From assembly GCA_022497145.1 (NCBI GenBank), contig MU385880.1:186001-250000 (forward strand): a stretch of 64,000 nt of DNA. The letters run 5' to 3'. This DNA is from Rostrohypoxylon terebratum (Eukaryota > Ascomycota > Sordariomycetes > Xylariales > Hypoxylaceae). Below are positions 33,149-45,505 of this stretch, piece by piece. A program made the position numbers and the translations under genes. The notes beneath the pieces are model-generated. The model searched no databases and was not told the origin of the DNA. It saw nothing but the letters and a program-made list of their open reading frames with translations. Numbering within the stretch: position 1 is the first letter of the stretch; every line of letters begins with the position of its first letter.

Positions 33149-34112
33149 CTATAGCTTCTCGAATCTTGGCTTGGTCTTCTTCAATCCAGAGAGCAACGCA
33201 GATTTGAAATCTTCGGTTTGGAGCATTGCTTGGTTCCATATGCTGGTGTATTTCAAGCCTATTCCGATTAGCTAATGCATTGGCTCATGTTAAAGTCAAA
33301 CCTACTGTCTGCGACGGTGTTGTCTCTTGCATGATTTAACAGCTCTTTCGTGCCCTGGACAGCCACGGGACTCTTTGAGGCTATGAAAGTTGCTAACTTT
33401 ACAGCCGCCTCGACGGCCTTGGCCTTAGTTTCTAGTACTTGGCTCACAAACCCGACAGCGAGAGCTTCATCGGCACCGAAGCCTCGAGCTGTCAAGCAGA
33501 CGTCTTTCACCCAAGAAAAGCTTGAGACGATCTTGGGCAGTCTGCTTAAAGTCCCGATATCTGCTGCCATGCCAATGTCCACCTCCTTGACGGCAAACTT
33601 GGTATCCTTGGAACATATCCTAATATCAGCGCAGCAGGCAATATCGATGGCCAAGCCTATGGAGATGCCGTGTAGTACAAGGATCACAGCTAATGACCAG
33701 TCAGTTGATTACCTTAAACACGACGAGATAGTGGGCTGGTGGGTTTCTCACGCTTCTCGCATTTCTCTATTTTACCTATGCACTCCTGGAACTCGTCGAT
33801 TTGATGCCGATGTTTTGTCGCCTGTCTTGCCACATCCGCCTTTTCACCACGACTTCCGACAAGACCTCCCTCGCTAGCCGCCTGTACATCTAAGCCTGCC
33901 GTGAATGCTCGGTCTCCGGCGGCGGAGAAGACTACTGCGCGGACTTCGGGATCGTAAGATAATTTTGTGAATATTTTTCCAACTTCGATCCACATCTCTT
34001 CCGTGAAAGCATTTAGCTTTGACGGCCGATTGATCTCGACATGAGCCACATATTCGGATGGCGATGAGATGAGAAAGTGTTTGAAATCAGAGTATCCTTC
34101 TAACCGAGACAT
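33149..34112 (-). CDS. Delta3,5-delta2,4-dienoyl-CoA isomerase (enoyl-CoA hydratase/isomerase family)
   Basis: Crotonase-fold isomerase of beta-oxidation that repositions double bonds of unsaturated acyl-CoAs. Exons on minus are 34112-33752, 33689-33306 and 33258-33149, giving 284 residues. Features in order: RPSKLNAFTEEMW, the oxyanion segment AFTAGLDV, HGISIGLAIDIACCADIRI, then KEVDIGMAADIGTLSRLP. The Glu and Asp in this last stretch are the expected catalytic acids of the dienoyl-CoA isomerase branch and distinguish it from enoyl-CoA hydratases. The C-terminus is FEKL, not a clear PTS1, and no strong mitochondrial presequence is visible, so the compartment is uncertain. Divergent from utp15 across 439 bp. 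Confidence 0.9.
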
Positions 34113-34551
34113 GATGTAAAACCTATATTTTCCGATAGATATTCTGATACGATTTAATCAAATAATACAATGCCTTTGGCAGCATATATAATTACACATC
34201 ATAGTCCTAACTTAAAGTAGCTTTCTAATGCTCACCTTTCGGTTTACCTACACTTGAACTTGCCGAGGCATCTTTCCAAGACCCACTTTACTGTAGAAGT
34301 ACCAAACTCAGTCACAGCTGGTGATCCACTTTGTCACGTTCTGTAACCGTTTAACGAGGCAGGTCCTTCTGCGAGGTAGGTAGTACTAGTACTTCATTAT
34401 CAGATGTCTTATCATAGTGGGTCGTCGGTGGAAATTTGCTTGATTGACCGACCTCTAAGGAAAAAAAAAAAGAAAAGTTGATTGGTTTCTTCACTCAATT
34501 CTTCGCTTTAACAAACAGAGGCACACGACAGCGACACCAATTGCATTCACG
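34113..34551. promoter_or_regulatory. Divergent promoter between dienoyl-CoA isomerase and utp15
   Basis: 439-bp head-to-head spacer. It contains GCGAGGTAGGTAGTACTAGTAC near 34371 and a run of A bases at about 34460-34470 shortly upstream of utp15. Confidence 0.45.
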
Positions 34552-36159
34552 ATGGCGGCAGAGGTTGCGCCACTCCAGCAGTTGAAGCTGCCCTCTGGGC
34601 CTTCTGCGATTACCGCAGAACAGCGGTATTGGAAGACATTCAAAAACCAACTCGTGCTTCCTTCGCCCACGCAATACCCCATCACACATATCACCGTTCC
34701 AGCGACGAATCCAGCTACGATCGGTTCTACCAACAATGACTACTTTGCCGTTACGACGGGTACCCGAGTCCAGATCTACTCGATCCGAACGAGGAAGCTG
34801 ATCAAGACGATCACCCGTTTCGGAGACATTGCGCGGAGCGGAGATGTGCGGCGGGACGGTCGAATACTGGTGGCTGGAGATGACACGGGAAAGATCCAGG
34901 TATTCGATGTTGGATCTCGAGCTATTCTGAAGACGTGGGCGCAACACAAGCAGCCGGTATGGACGACCAAGTTCTCCCCGGCCGACGTCACAACTCTCAT
35001 GAGCACGAGCGACGACAAGACTGTGCGATTGTGGGACCTGCCTAGCCAAGAAAGCACGACGACGTTCGTAGGCCACAATGACTACGTGCGCAGCGGCAGC
35101 TTCATGCCTGGGACAATGTCGAACATGCTAGTATCCGGCAGCTACGACGCGACAGTCAAGCTCTGGGACCCGCGTACCCCCGCCACAGCTGTCATGACCT
35201 TCAAGCACGCCGCGCCCATCGAAGACGTACTGCCCCTCCCCTCCGGCACCACCGTCCTCGCCTCCTCGGAGAACCAGATCTCAGTGCTCGACCTCGTCGC
35301 CGCCAAGCCGCAGCACATAATCTCGAACCACCAGAAGACCGTAACCTCTCTATCCCTCGCCTCCAACGGCCGCCGCCTCGTCTCCGGCGGTTTAGACGGG
35401 CACGTCAAGATCTTTGAGACGACCGGCTGGAACGTCGTCGCCGGCATCAAGTACCCCTCCCCCATCCTCGCCGTCCGCGTGATCACCGCCGGCGCCAACG
35501 ACGACGACCGCCACCTAGCCGTGGGCATGCAATCCGGGGTTCTCTCGCTGCGCACCCGCCTCACCGGCCCCGAAGCCGCTCGCGAGCGCGAGCGCGAGAA
35601 GGAGATGTCAGCCCTCCTCGCCGGCACGATCGACGCGCACGACAAGGCCTCCAAAAAGCGCAAGCAACGGCACGCCTCCTCGAAGCGCCTCGACCTCGTC
35701 GGCGAAGGCGCGGACGTAGTAATCGCGAACGACCTGTCGCGCTCCAAGCGCGAGGCCCCCTGGCAAAAGGACCTCCGCCACGGCCGCTTCGTGTCCGCGC
35801 TCGACCGGGTCCTCGACCCGCGCGCCAAGGACCACAGCTCCCTGACCGTGCTGACGGTCCTCACGTCCCTGCGCCACCGCAGCGCGCTGCGCGACGCCCT
35901 CGAGGGCCGCGACGAGAACTCCGTGCAGCCCGTGCTGAAGTGGGTGCAGACGCACATCGTCGACCCGCGCTACGTCGGCGTCTGCGTCGATGTCGCCACC
36001 CACCTGCTAGACCTGTACTCCGAGTTCGTCGACGGCAGCGCCGAGCTGCAGACCGCCTTCAAGACGCTGCATCGCCGCGTTCGTCTCGAGGTCGAGAGGG
36101 CCCAAATGGCCACGCAGACCGGTGGCATGTTGGGCACGCTGCTCGTTGGCATGGAATGA
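34552..36159 (+). CDS. utp15: U3 snoRNP / small-subunit processome protein Utp15
   Basis: Nucleolar WD40 protein of the t-UTP (UtpA) subcomplex, needed for pre-18S rRNA transcription and processing. Single exon, 535 residues. The N-terminal half holds a WD40 propeller with repeats such as GKIQVFDVGSRAILKTWAQH, TLMSTSDDKTVRLWDLPS and MLVSGSYDATVKLWDPR. The C-terminal third matches the UTP15 C-terminal domain, including KDLRHGRFVSALDRVLD, VLTVLTSLRHRSALRDAL and the closing LEVERAQMATQTGGMLGTL. GC-rich, strongly biased codon use compared with most neighbours. It is intronless, unlike most genes in the window. Confidence 0.96.
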   Translation: MAAEVAPLQQLKLPSGPSAITAEQRYWKTFKNQLVLPSPTQYPITHITVPATNPATIGSTNNDYFAVTTGTRVQIYSIRTRKLIKTITRFGDIARSGDVRRDGRILVAGDDTGKIQVFDVGSRAILKTWAQHKQPVWTTKFSPADVTTLMSTSDDKTVRLWDLPSQESTTTFVGHNDYVRSGSFMPGTMSNMLVSGSYDATVKLWDPRTPATAVMTFKHAAPIEDVLPLPSGTTVLASSENQISVLDLVAAKPQHIISNHQKTVTSLSLASNGRRLVSGGLDGHVKIFETTGWNVVAGIKYPSPILAVRVITAGANDDDRHLAVGMQSGVLSLRTRLTGPEAAREREREKEMSALLAGTIDAHDKASKKRKQRHASSKRLDLVGEGADVVIANDLSRSKREAPWQKDLRHGRFVSALDRVLDPRAKDHSSLTVLTVLTSLRHRSALRDALEGRDENSVQPVLKWVQTHIVDPRYVGVCVDVATHLLDLYSEFVDGSAELQTAFKTLHRRVRLEVERAQMATQTGGMLGTLLVGME

Positions 36160-37000
36160 ATGAATGAGTGAGTGAGTTGGTGCCGTTTACCACTACTCAC
36201 ACCCCCTATCTGCCCTGTTGTATGTAAGGTAGCTGTAAGGTAGCTCTCAAGCATGGATGCCGGGGGGGCGAGGAGAATGGGTCTGGAAAGAAAATATGAC
36301 CGCGGGCTGGCTGTTCCTTTTCTGCATGGCGATGGCGTTTTAAGGTCGGGAAAAAACAATCAAATCGATGGGTGTATGCACATTGAGAGGTTCATTTACA
36401 GTTAGGCTTGGCACATAGGTACTCGAATGAACGAGATATCGCCGTAGGGTATTTCTGGTTCGCGTAGGAGAGGTAAAAGGGCTGTGAAGGGATGATATAT
36501 CTGATGTCGTAGACTTGCTACCTCTAGTAGAGACCACGTCTAATTTACAATATTGGATAGATGGCAAGACACATGGATCATTTAAGACTGAGTATATTTT
36601 CAAGGTACCTAACCAACTACCCAGTTCTAGAACCTAACATTGAACCTGCACACCCTTCGTAGGCATGGAGCTCCGAGGTTAGCTCTGCGACTCATAAGTC
36701 GTGTCACAATGAAGTGTTCGCGTTGAGTCTAAACTACTAAATAGTTGAGGTTTCGTTCGGACCTTGCCGGCTTTTTTTCGCACCAGTTGCTCCCACCAAG
36801 CGTCCTGTCTAACCCACCTTGACTAGACGTGAATGACCTCCGACGTTATAAGGAACCCCCCCTACCGGTTGAGATGGGAACAGAAATGACAACGATGGAA
36901 CACCACAAGCAGGAAATCGCCCACGCCTCCTTTACCTGAAAAATTCAACTGTACAACGCCTTCTCCTTTAGAATTCGTAATCCATCGATATCTCGTGTCC
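36160..37000. other. Convergent spacer between utp15 and the C2-domain gene
   Basis: 841 bp with no supported gene. A GAATGAATGA/GTGAGTGAGT microsatellite directly follows the utp15 stop at 36157-36180. Confidence 0.5.
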
Positions 37001-39792
37001 TCAATATCCGCCGTGTCGTCGTGCTCTTCCAGTACCAATATCGATCCTGCTCATTTCTTCCATAAGCGCCCATTCCTCGTTACTTCGTCCAGATGACGGT
37101 CCTAATCCGCCACTCATCATCGGAACCTTAGCTGGAATCGGTGGTCCGCTACCATAGCCCGTACGGGCACCACCTGGTCCATGATTTTCAATATCATAAG
37201 TACTAGCACGGACAAGTGCTCGCGGAGGTGTACTGTTGCGTTGATGGGGCGTTGAAGGGCCAAGTGGGATGTGACCGGAAGAGATAGCTGCCGGTAGGGC
37301 CGACGCACGATGTGTTTTCTTTTGTAACCGAGCACGCCCAGCGCTCGAAGGGGGTGAGGGCGTCATTTCGGAAGTGGTATAAGTGGTTGGGAGGCCAGCC
37401 ATAGACTGCGGACGAGCGAGCTCACGAGGTGGGCGCCGGCCAGAGGGTGGCATCGGTTGTGCCCCCGCAGGAATTGGACGAGATCGTGTCTGGGGAGGCT
37501 CGGCCGATTTCTTCGGTTCTGGTTCCGGTGCCCAGGTGTCCATAGGTAAGTGATCTGAAGGATCAACCTCTCTTCCATCTGGCGTAATAATTTTTCCTTC
37601 CGCATTTGTGTATTCTTTTGATGCATCCTTAGCCGACGCTACGAGAGGGTTCAGAACGTCGTACGAATCTGGGTCGAAGGGGACACCCGAGAGTCGCCGA
37701 TTATCAGATGGAGGTGGAGCAGGGCTGACTGATTTGCGTTTAATCGTGTGGTTTACAGCTGGGTTTGGAGACGACCCCCGGGGTCTAGAAACAGGTGCCG
37801 GAACAGAGGAGGTAGTTGGACCGCTGGAGTAGGGAACAACGCTTCTCTCGTAAGATCTTGAGCTATTCGTGTATTGGGCATTCGGGGAATATTTGACGAG
37901 ATAGTTTGAAGGCGGATCGCTCTGTTGTCTACCCCGAGCTGGGATGTCCATAGGAATTGGTTGTGTATATCGACGTGCTTGCTTCCTCTCTTGATGAAAT
38001 CGATCCGAAATCTCTCGTGCTAAAGCAGGGTCGACTCCAGGAACCAGTGTCGGAGGCACCCGTGGTGCTAGATCATAGTCGTCCGAGTGGTGGAGTTGGT
38101 TATCTTCTAATTCGCTTGGGCGACTGTAAGTATGATCGCTATACTTCGAATATGGTCGAGATACAAGAGTAAGAGCCTGAGAATAATCCTCAGTGGCCAT
38201 TGGCTCTGGCGAGGGACTAAACCCATTAGGCTCGTAGTGTTGCTGTGGCGGAAAGGGGGCAGGACTATAGTGACCAGTTCCTGCACTCCCTCGTCCCGTC
38301 AAACTTAACGGTGCGGGACTTGAAGCTTGATGAAACTCCCGTTCATCATATTCGAAACCTCGAGACCCGCTGAGTCTACTTCTAGCGCTCGGTGGCGTCC
38401 AAGACTCCGGAACATCCTCTACAGTCGGCTGCATCGACCGGTGATGCGCCTCATACTCGGAGTCGTATGAATAATGTCGTAAGGCAGATTGATGACCAAT
38501 CTCATTCTCATGGTACTGTGCTGTGCTTTGCATCTCCGGTGCCGATTCAGACGGGCGATATGTAGGTCGTCCTGGGTAAGACGAAGATGGAGAGGACAAT
38601 GAATATCGGTGTGCTTCGCTTCGTAAAACGTCGTGTCTCATCGGCGGTGTAGCTTTATGCTGGGATGTATCAAATGCGCCACGAGGTACTAGTTCATGTG
38701 AAGTGACGCTCGAGTTTCTAACTCGATGGACAGGTGGAGGCGGTGGACAGTCATCGGTCTCAATTGACTGTCTAGGCTGATGAACTAATGATGAGGGAGA
38801 CTCGTAGGGGTTGAAGGATGCTCGAGGATCGGGCTCATATGTCCTAGCATAGGAATCTGGGTGCCGCGAATATTCGTCCTCTTGGATAGGAAGCTTATAA
38901 TTCCTATCTAAAGTTCGATATTGTGAATGTTCTGTTCGGTGAGGCGGTGTTGAATATTGGTTCGTATTAGGATGCGCTTGAGTGTACTGGTCGGGGAAAT
39001 TACCAGATCTGTTTGAGGGTGATGTGCCATATTCGACAACCTGATGTGGTGATGGGTTGGGAGAGTAGGCTGCTGGGGGGTTTGGTTGGGGCCGAGGGGA
39101 CGGCGTGTGAACGGGTTCCGTCGGTAACGGAGAGGGTGCCTGACCGGTAACTGGATCGGACGGCAACGGACGTCGCTTTACCGCCATCTTTTGAGATCCG
39201 GCTGCAACATCCGGATCGGCGTTTGTAGCTGGCACGCTCGGTTTTGCAACCGGTTTTTCCTGCTTCGGTCGACTGTCATAATAAGTGATCTCGATCCTGA
39301 CCTCGCCAGCATATTTGCCTTTGCAATTGAGGCTATGCCATTGGTCGCTCTGACCACCACCCCGTACAATTATATCACGGAGATCGATCCAGGTTTCACC
39401 TATTAATTCTGTCTTTCTGTCATCGTTGAACACGGATAATTTCAGCTGGTAGTAATCAGGCGAGTCGTGAACATTGAACCGGAGTTCCTGGTCCCTATAA
39501 CGAATTCAATTGTCAGATAAAATACCCATATCAATATGATGAGGTGAAATACGAACCATTTCGGAGTTTGTCCGCCTCTAATATCCGTAGTCGTCTTCTT
39601 TGCTTCCTTGGCTAATCGGGCTGCACAATACGGGTCTTGCTTTCCAATGGTCTTCCTGTTTGGTAGGTTCTTTGCTCGGTCGACAATAAGGACTAGAGTT
39701 CCAATATCGGGTCCATCGATACTCATGTCAGAAAATATACCGGCCGTATGCATCCCATTTAGCGGGTTGGATAACTTGGGTTTGGCAGTCAT
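37001..39792 (-). CDS. C2-domain cytokinesis protein, Inn1/Fic1-like
   Basis: Predicted ingression protein that links the plasma membrane to the actomyosin ring and septum machinery. Two exons on minus, 39792-39557 and 39494-37001, give 909 residues. An N-terminal C2 domain (about residues 25-140) starts GTLVLIVDRAKNLPNRKTIG and continues through KQDPYC, TPKWDQELRFNVHDS and ETWIDLRDII. The remaining 750 residues are disordered and rich in Pro, Ser and Tyr with many PxxP motifs, as expected for SH3 ligands (Hof1/Cyk3 in yeast). The C-terminus is conserved-looking (EEWALMEEMSRIDIG). The start is the ATG at 39792; the upstream in-frame TTG is not a eukaryotic start. Orthology to Inn1/Fic1 is inferred from architecture. 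Confidence 0.85.
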
Positions 39793-41778
39793 TTCGCGCA
39801 ATTATTTATTAGCTCTCATGGGTCTTTAAGTCGTAGTCGGATATTTGTTGAAATGGCACGAATCGAGAGTGCCGGTAGAGGTAAGTGAGAAGTAAAATTA
39901 GAGGTGAGTCGTAGGTCGTTTTTTATTTGTTTACTCGGATCGTGAGAAGAGGGATGAATGTCTTTGTCTTTGTCCTTGTTGACTTTGTAAAGTTCCAGCC
40001 CAGCCTCAATTACACTAAGCTGCGTCAAGCTTAGCTGCTCAGTTGATCAAAGCGATAGTCGGTGTCGTCGGTGTTGGGATCTAGTAACGACACGAACTGC
40101 AAGAATTGGAGCTGGAACGAGAAAGAAAATTACGTCTGGTGGAAAATAACCCACGCAGCCCACGACACCCAGGGAAACCAATGAAGGAGAGAAATGGAGA
40201 AGCACAAGAAGGGAGAACCACGTTGAAACAATCAATATTATGAAGTTATGAAGTTATGAAGTAGAAAGAGGACCCCGATTGGACTTGTGCCCACCCGGAC
40301 GCAGGAGAAAATGCAGGAAGGGCAGAAAGTAGAAAGAAGAAAAATCGATGACTTGCAGATGTGGAAAAGCCGCCGGGTTGTTGTATGCTGGTAGATACTG
40401 GTTAGATGCTGGTGTAAGTTGAAGCTAACGAGGTAACAAGAGCGATTACCCAGATTACCATACCTAATTGAGGCGGGTAGCGCCTGCAATTCCAGTGGCT
40501 GGTGACGAAAATAATGAGGTTGGTGTCTGTGGTTGGCTGAATAACCCCTGCTGGTTCCCGGTACAATGGCGCTAGGACCGGTACTGCTAGCAAAAAACCT
40601 CCAGTCCAGCACCCCGCCTCCCCCCAAAAACGCGATGCTAAGAACAGCCCTGGAGAGCTGACAGGGACTTTGTTTAGTGGGGTCCTAGTAGACTTTGACC
40701 AATAGGAACTCGCGACTGGGATATAATGGTAAGGGTAAGCTGTCGAGGAATTTTCCTCAGTTTCAATTTTCTTGTTTTAGACTCCTTTTTCTGCAAGGTA
40801 CCAGTCCTATCATATCTGCTGTTAATCAAAGCGTTGTCATGCTAGTATCAGGCACAATATCCATGACTGACTCTACCTAGTAGTATCAAAGTATCAAAGG
40901 AGCATTCTCACGATCGATTTTATGTCGTGCTTCGTTACATTATTTTTACTTTTGGGAAATATGGATGCCTACAGCGTACAGCATACACAATACTTACCTA
41001 TTTACACAGCCCAGACGCGCAATCCTCCCCGAGGCAATGCACCGTGCCGAGACAGCTAAACAGTTAAATGACGCGACCAGTACTATTTTCCGGCGGCTCA
41101 GATCAATTCCCGCCGTATCGGTTAAAAAACCATATGAGCTGATTTTACACAGTAGTAACCCAACGCTAGAGGCTCATACCTACATAGTACAGTACACTTT
41201 CACCCCTGGCGCAGTTTTTAAAGAAAAGAAATCATTGGTGGATTTAGACCAATTATTGAACAACATGCCTGTTAATACACTACAAGAAACCCAAGTTAAA
41301 GCTTTCACAGTGCAAGATCTACCTAGGTCCTAAGTCCTACACTAGATTTTCCGAAGCTGACGAACAAGCTGTGGTGGTATTGTTGTGGGGCGACCCATAT
41401 ATAGAACAATGCTGATCATCCAAAGTCGATTCTCGAAAAAACAGAGAATTTGGGGAATCTAGAATATCTCAGTAACCCTCATCAAATGCTTGGGTCCGAT
41501 GATCTAGATCATTAACCTCCATCAGCATTCTTGGATGTTATTTATACGACCCGCAAGCATATATCCCAAACATCATAGCACGAACTGGAAAGAAGACCTA
41601 AAAGTTCCACTTTACAAAAAATAAGTTTGTGATGGGACGCAATTGATCAATTCTATTACCAATATTATAAGTGGGTTTATCGGCAAAATTCCAATTCGTT
41701 ATAACCAATGCCCACCAGACTGAAAAGTCCACTTAGTTTCCTCAATGCGATTGCTGAACACTATCCTAGTTCTTGACA
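39793..41778. other. Intergenic region, 2 kb
   Basis: Promoter of the C2-domain gene on the left and 3' region of the con-6-like gene on the right. An 8-bp unit TATGAAGT recurs three times at about 40239-40262. A plus-strand frame of 122 codons at 40965-41333 is open but has no recognisable domain; I rate it unlikely to be a gene. Confidence 0.5.
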
Positions 41779-42136
41779 TTACATGTTATCAAGACGGTCC
41801 TTAGCACTCTGCTTGGCTTCCTCTGAGACGTTCGGGTTCTTCAAAGTTCTATTCTCCTTATTAGCGAATATCAGACCGCGCTTAGATTGGACACCTACGC
41901 CTTCAACCCGCCGGCAACGTTTCCGGGGTTCTTGTTTTCGTCATCGCCAGCCTTAGGTACTGCAATAAAGTTAGGTGTCGAATAACTAGGCGTGCTGACT
42001 AGACATAGTACGTACCATCACCCCCATTGAACTCGTTGTCGAGAACTTCCTTGGAATGCTGCTTAGCGCCCTCGCTAACGTTGGGGTTGTTCAAGGTGGC
42101 CTTGTGACCGCCGGCGATTTGAGCTTCGGTAGGCAT
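41779..42136 (-). CDS. con-6: Con-6 family conidiation/stress protein
   Basis: Small hydrophilic protein of the Con-6 family, named for expression during conidiation in Neurospora; molecular function unknown. Exons on minus are 42136-42016, 41959-41899 and 41848-41779, giving 83 residues, similar to the Neurospora protein. Two family repeats are present: NPNVSEGAKQHSKEVLD and NPNVSEEAKQSAKDRLD, separated by an acidic/Gly linker (FNGGDVPKAGDDENK). Introns of 56 and 50 nt are phase 1 and 2 and restore V41 and A61. Each exon is under 125 nt, which hides it from simple ORF scans. The long upstream region (1.4 kb) would suit developmental control, though I see no defined site. Confidence 0.93.
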
Positions 42137-43538
42137 GGTGAATGAGTTTGTGTTGAAGAATCTTGTGAGAGAACTTGTTGGTGACTATTGCTTAATCTGA
42201 ATGCGTGATGTTGTACTGGGAAATGGTTGAAGTAGATGAAGGTGCGCATTCTCCTCTTTATACACATTTCCTTAAACTACTGAATACGCAGTAATTCATG
42301 GCAGGTCCAAGCTTCTAACTCTTGCTCCCTTGCCGACCGTCTCTTTCATTCAATAGATCATCAAGTCATGACGACAATGACTATGTATAGCCAGGGGTCA
42401 TATCATCACCACTTAAGCCACTTCCAACTATTGCGGCCTAGGTGTATGATTTCATAGAATTCCTTACATAGTGCATGCGAAAGAATCAAACAACAACACT
42501 AGCGTTTACCATGATATAGGGTCTACCCGTTCCCGGGATCTAATCGTCAGGGACTACGGACTTCCTTCTCCGCTAGCCACCAGATGATTGACCGTATCAG
42601 AAACTACTAGGAAACTCAGCTGTTTGAGTGCTGAAGTAAACAAATCTATATCTCTCTCCGCGGTGAGTATTCTATATGATATAGCCTTAAACACAAGAAA
42701 TCATAACACGAATAGGTGCCCATCTAATGGATAGATATTGTATATACTCAAGGTAAATCCCTGATTGCGTCTGTTACCATATTGTTGGGCCTTTAGATAA
42801 CTAGAGTCCACGCACTGCATATACCTCGCATTAAGAAAGAGGTATACTTTTAATACTCATCGGCATATATGCAACTAGGAGACTAGATACCTGTAGGGAT
42901 GGTAACCAATTTCATTAGACAAAAAGCAAAATCAACAAAACCATGACGACTCGACTATCCAATTATGATGTCAACTCAAAGGCTTACAGAAGCACAGACA
43001 ACCTCTACCATTCCACACACTGACGAACAATGAGAAGATAATATCCCCCTTTTCATCTTGCCAATCATGCCGAAGACGGTTGACAACAACGGACAGGGAC
43101 AGTCAACAATATCTCAACCAGCTCTTCCCAACCTTGATGAGCGTTCACGTATATCGATCAACTCTGGCTCAATTGTTCGCCCTTGGTTACCTGTATATTA
43201 CTATGAAGATAGATCAAGATCTGTAGATATTAAAGCCAAAAATAAATCTAGCTCGAGAGTGTCTCGTACAACAAACATCCGACCGTCAAATTCAAGCCGA
43301 AGACGTTTGTGTGCTTATTATATAATCATGGATATCGCAAAGTCGAGGTCCGAGATCCGAGTCTTATCTGATTAACGCCACATCGTGGCTGGACCCGACG
43401 CCTCCCAAGCCTGACTGTTTCACTGGCCTCATTGACATCGTTCTCGAACATTCATTAGTATTAACTTTAGTCTTAACTTCCGAATTCTTGTCAACTAAAG
43501 TCTAAAGTCCGTAGCTGGTCACTATTAAATAATCCGTA
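42137..43538. other. Intergenic region upstream of con-6 and the TMEM234-like gene
   Basis: 1.4 kb divergent spacer, AT-rich. The frame around 43067-43375 is Ser/Arg-rich with no domain and is not called. Confidence 0.5.
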
Positions 43539-44140
43539 ATGTCGTCCTTGCAGACCCCACCTCAGCCTCCGGCCATAAACTACGTCGCGGGGTTTTTACT
43601 CGTCGGAATTGCTTGGGGGCTAACGACACCATTCATCCGGCGCGCGGCTCGAGAGCATAACACACCAGCTCATCCGTTACTTTCAAGAGATGATGTGAAA
43701 GCGAGCTGGTTCAAGAGCAAAGTCTTCGGCGCCTTTTTCGCAGTACTCGATTTACTGCGGAATCCGAGATATGCCATTCCTCTGCTGATCAACTTGACGG
43801 GAAGCGTATGGTTCTTCCTATTAATAGGCCAAGCTGGTATGATTGTTCATCGGTCCTACTACACATAAATTTACCTACCTTTTCAGGTATACACTGAGGA
43901 CTTGAAACATTAATAAATTGGCGTAGAATTAAGCTTGACTGTTCCGATCGTGAATACCTTGGCATTCTTATTCACCGTGCTCGGTGATTGGTGGGTTGAC
44001 AAGAAAGTCATAAGTAGAAGTGAGTTATTAATATCGTTACGTCAAGATATCCGTTCGCTGAAAACTCTCTACTAGATACGTGGATAGGAATGATATTATC
44101 TATAGGTGGAATTGCGTTGTGCGTTCAGAGCAAATCATGA
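43539..44140 (+). CDS. TMEM234-family multispanning membrane protein
   Basis: Small integral membrane protein of the TMEM234 family, related to drug/metabolite transporters of the EmrE fold; function unknown in fungi. Exons are 43539-43836, 43927-44019 and 44076-44140, giving 151 residues. Four hydrophobic segments are visible: VAGFLLVGIAWGLTTPFI, AIPLLINLTGSVWFFLLIG, LTVPIVNTLAFLFTVLGDWW and a last one in MILSIGGIALCV. The family motifs WGLTTPF, LTGSVWFF and ELSLTVPIVN are present. Introns of 90 and 56 nt are both phase 1, giving QAEL and SRNTWIG at the joins. A 75-codon minus-strand frame (44100-44327) overlaps the last exon but is not recognisable. Confidence 0.92.
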
Positions 44141-45505
44141 CGACCACCCGTTTCCTATAAAGTCCGTTAAGGGGCTCTAATACTTCGTTTATTTTAAAGA
44201 GGCTTTGAGCGACGTGAGCGGCGTCGTTTTCCGGGTCATCGGTGGCTCCGGCTTTGGATCGGGTGAAGCTAAGCCGGCCGACTTGGTGTGGTTGGAGCCT
44301 ACCTGTGTATTTTTTAGACCAAGACATTGTGATGGTTCCCGAACCAATAATCTACGTTGCCCAAGACGCCTATCGTGAGTTGACAGAACCTGGGTTGACA
44401 CACTTCATTAAACTATTCAGTATTACATCCGTAGGAATACATGTGCGGTGTGTTAGCATGTTGTAAGATTTGCTCGGCGGTGAGAAACTGGTTCGGAATA
44501 ATGGATGTAATGAGTTATGTTTGCTTGGATGGGGTTGAATAGAACAATAGCACTGGCATAGCATGGATATGTATCAACGAGTGCAAATGTTATGATGCTA
44601 AGATGCACACGAACTTCCAATCCGACTTATACCCCTGATACACGTCATCCATGGATACATACCGGGCTCATAAAGAATCCTATCTATTATACACTTCCAA
44701 CTTCTACAATTGGCAAGATAATCGTATTTATATCGAACAACCGAGGCTCACAAAAGGATTGTTCTGTAAAAGGAATTGGTGCTGAGTAAGGAGGACAATA
44801 AGGCTTAGGAGGCGCATGGAACAAAAAGAATACAAAGAGATTAGTGAATTAGGAGTCGCGCGTGTCTAATCTAAGTACATTTGTGGGTATCCGGCAGGTA
44901 ACTTTCAACGCGATGCGGGCTGTGTGGGGTGACTATGGGAAGGGGGGATACTTTGCCGCTACCTGTCTCCTTGCTTATGTCGAAGTACCTCTATCCTGAA
45001 GGAGTTTGAAGGAGACCCCTTTTATTTCCTCTTTTTTGGTTTAATTCCCCATACGGATAGATCGACAGCCAGATATAAATAATAACCTAGCGCCATCGCG
45101 CTTGGCTTCTTCGCTCACCCAATGGCGCGGGTGCATATCCCTTTGATCGACGAAGAGACGCAAGGATACTGACGGACATTCTCCATTTTACCATTTTTGC
45201 CTGCAACCTTGCACCAGACTCCAGTGAATCAGATCCACCTGGGTTCCTTTCAAGAAGAAATCGACAGGAACCAAGCAGCCAAGAATGTTACTTTCAACAA
45301 AGCATGATTGCCGTGTTGGTAGGTCAGATTGTCATTTAAAAGTTCATGACTCCTTTAACTGCTCTCTTAACCCTCCACATGCTGCTGGTTGGACTGTGAT
45401 ATCATCACACTCTTTATATTAATATAAGTCTTCGATATTACTTCCAGTACAACCAGCCACATTTAGTCTTTCGTTAAAAAAAAGCATTACCATTACTTCG
45501 TCAAT
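44141..45505. other. Intergenic region before the secreted-protein gene
   Basis: 1.4 kb, no supported gene. The minus-strand frame beginning at ATG 44327 (75 codons) could encode a small protein but overlaps the TMEM234-like last exon and has no known family. Confidence 0.45.

Noticed and set aside
34495..36359. Several long minus-strand and alternative-frame ORFs across utp15
   Set aside because: They are frame shadows caused by the high GC content of utp15.
40965..41333. 122-codon plus-strand frame
   Set aside because: No known family and no support beyond being open; kept as a note in the spacer entry.
44100..44327. 75-codon minus-strand frame with a true ATG
   Set aside because: It overlaps the last exon of the TMEM234-like gene on the other strand and is not recognisable; a real small gene is possible but unsupported.
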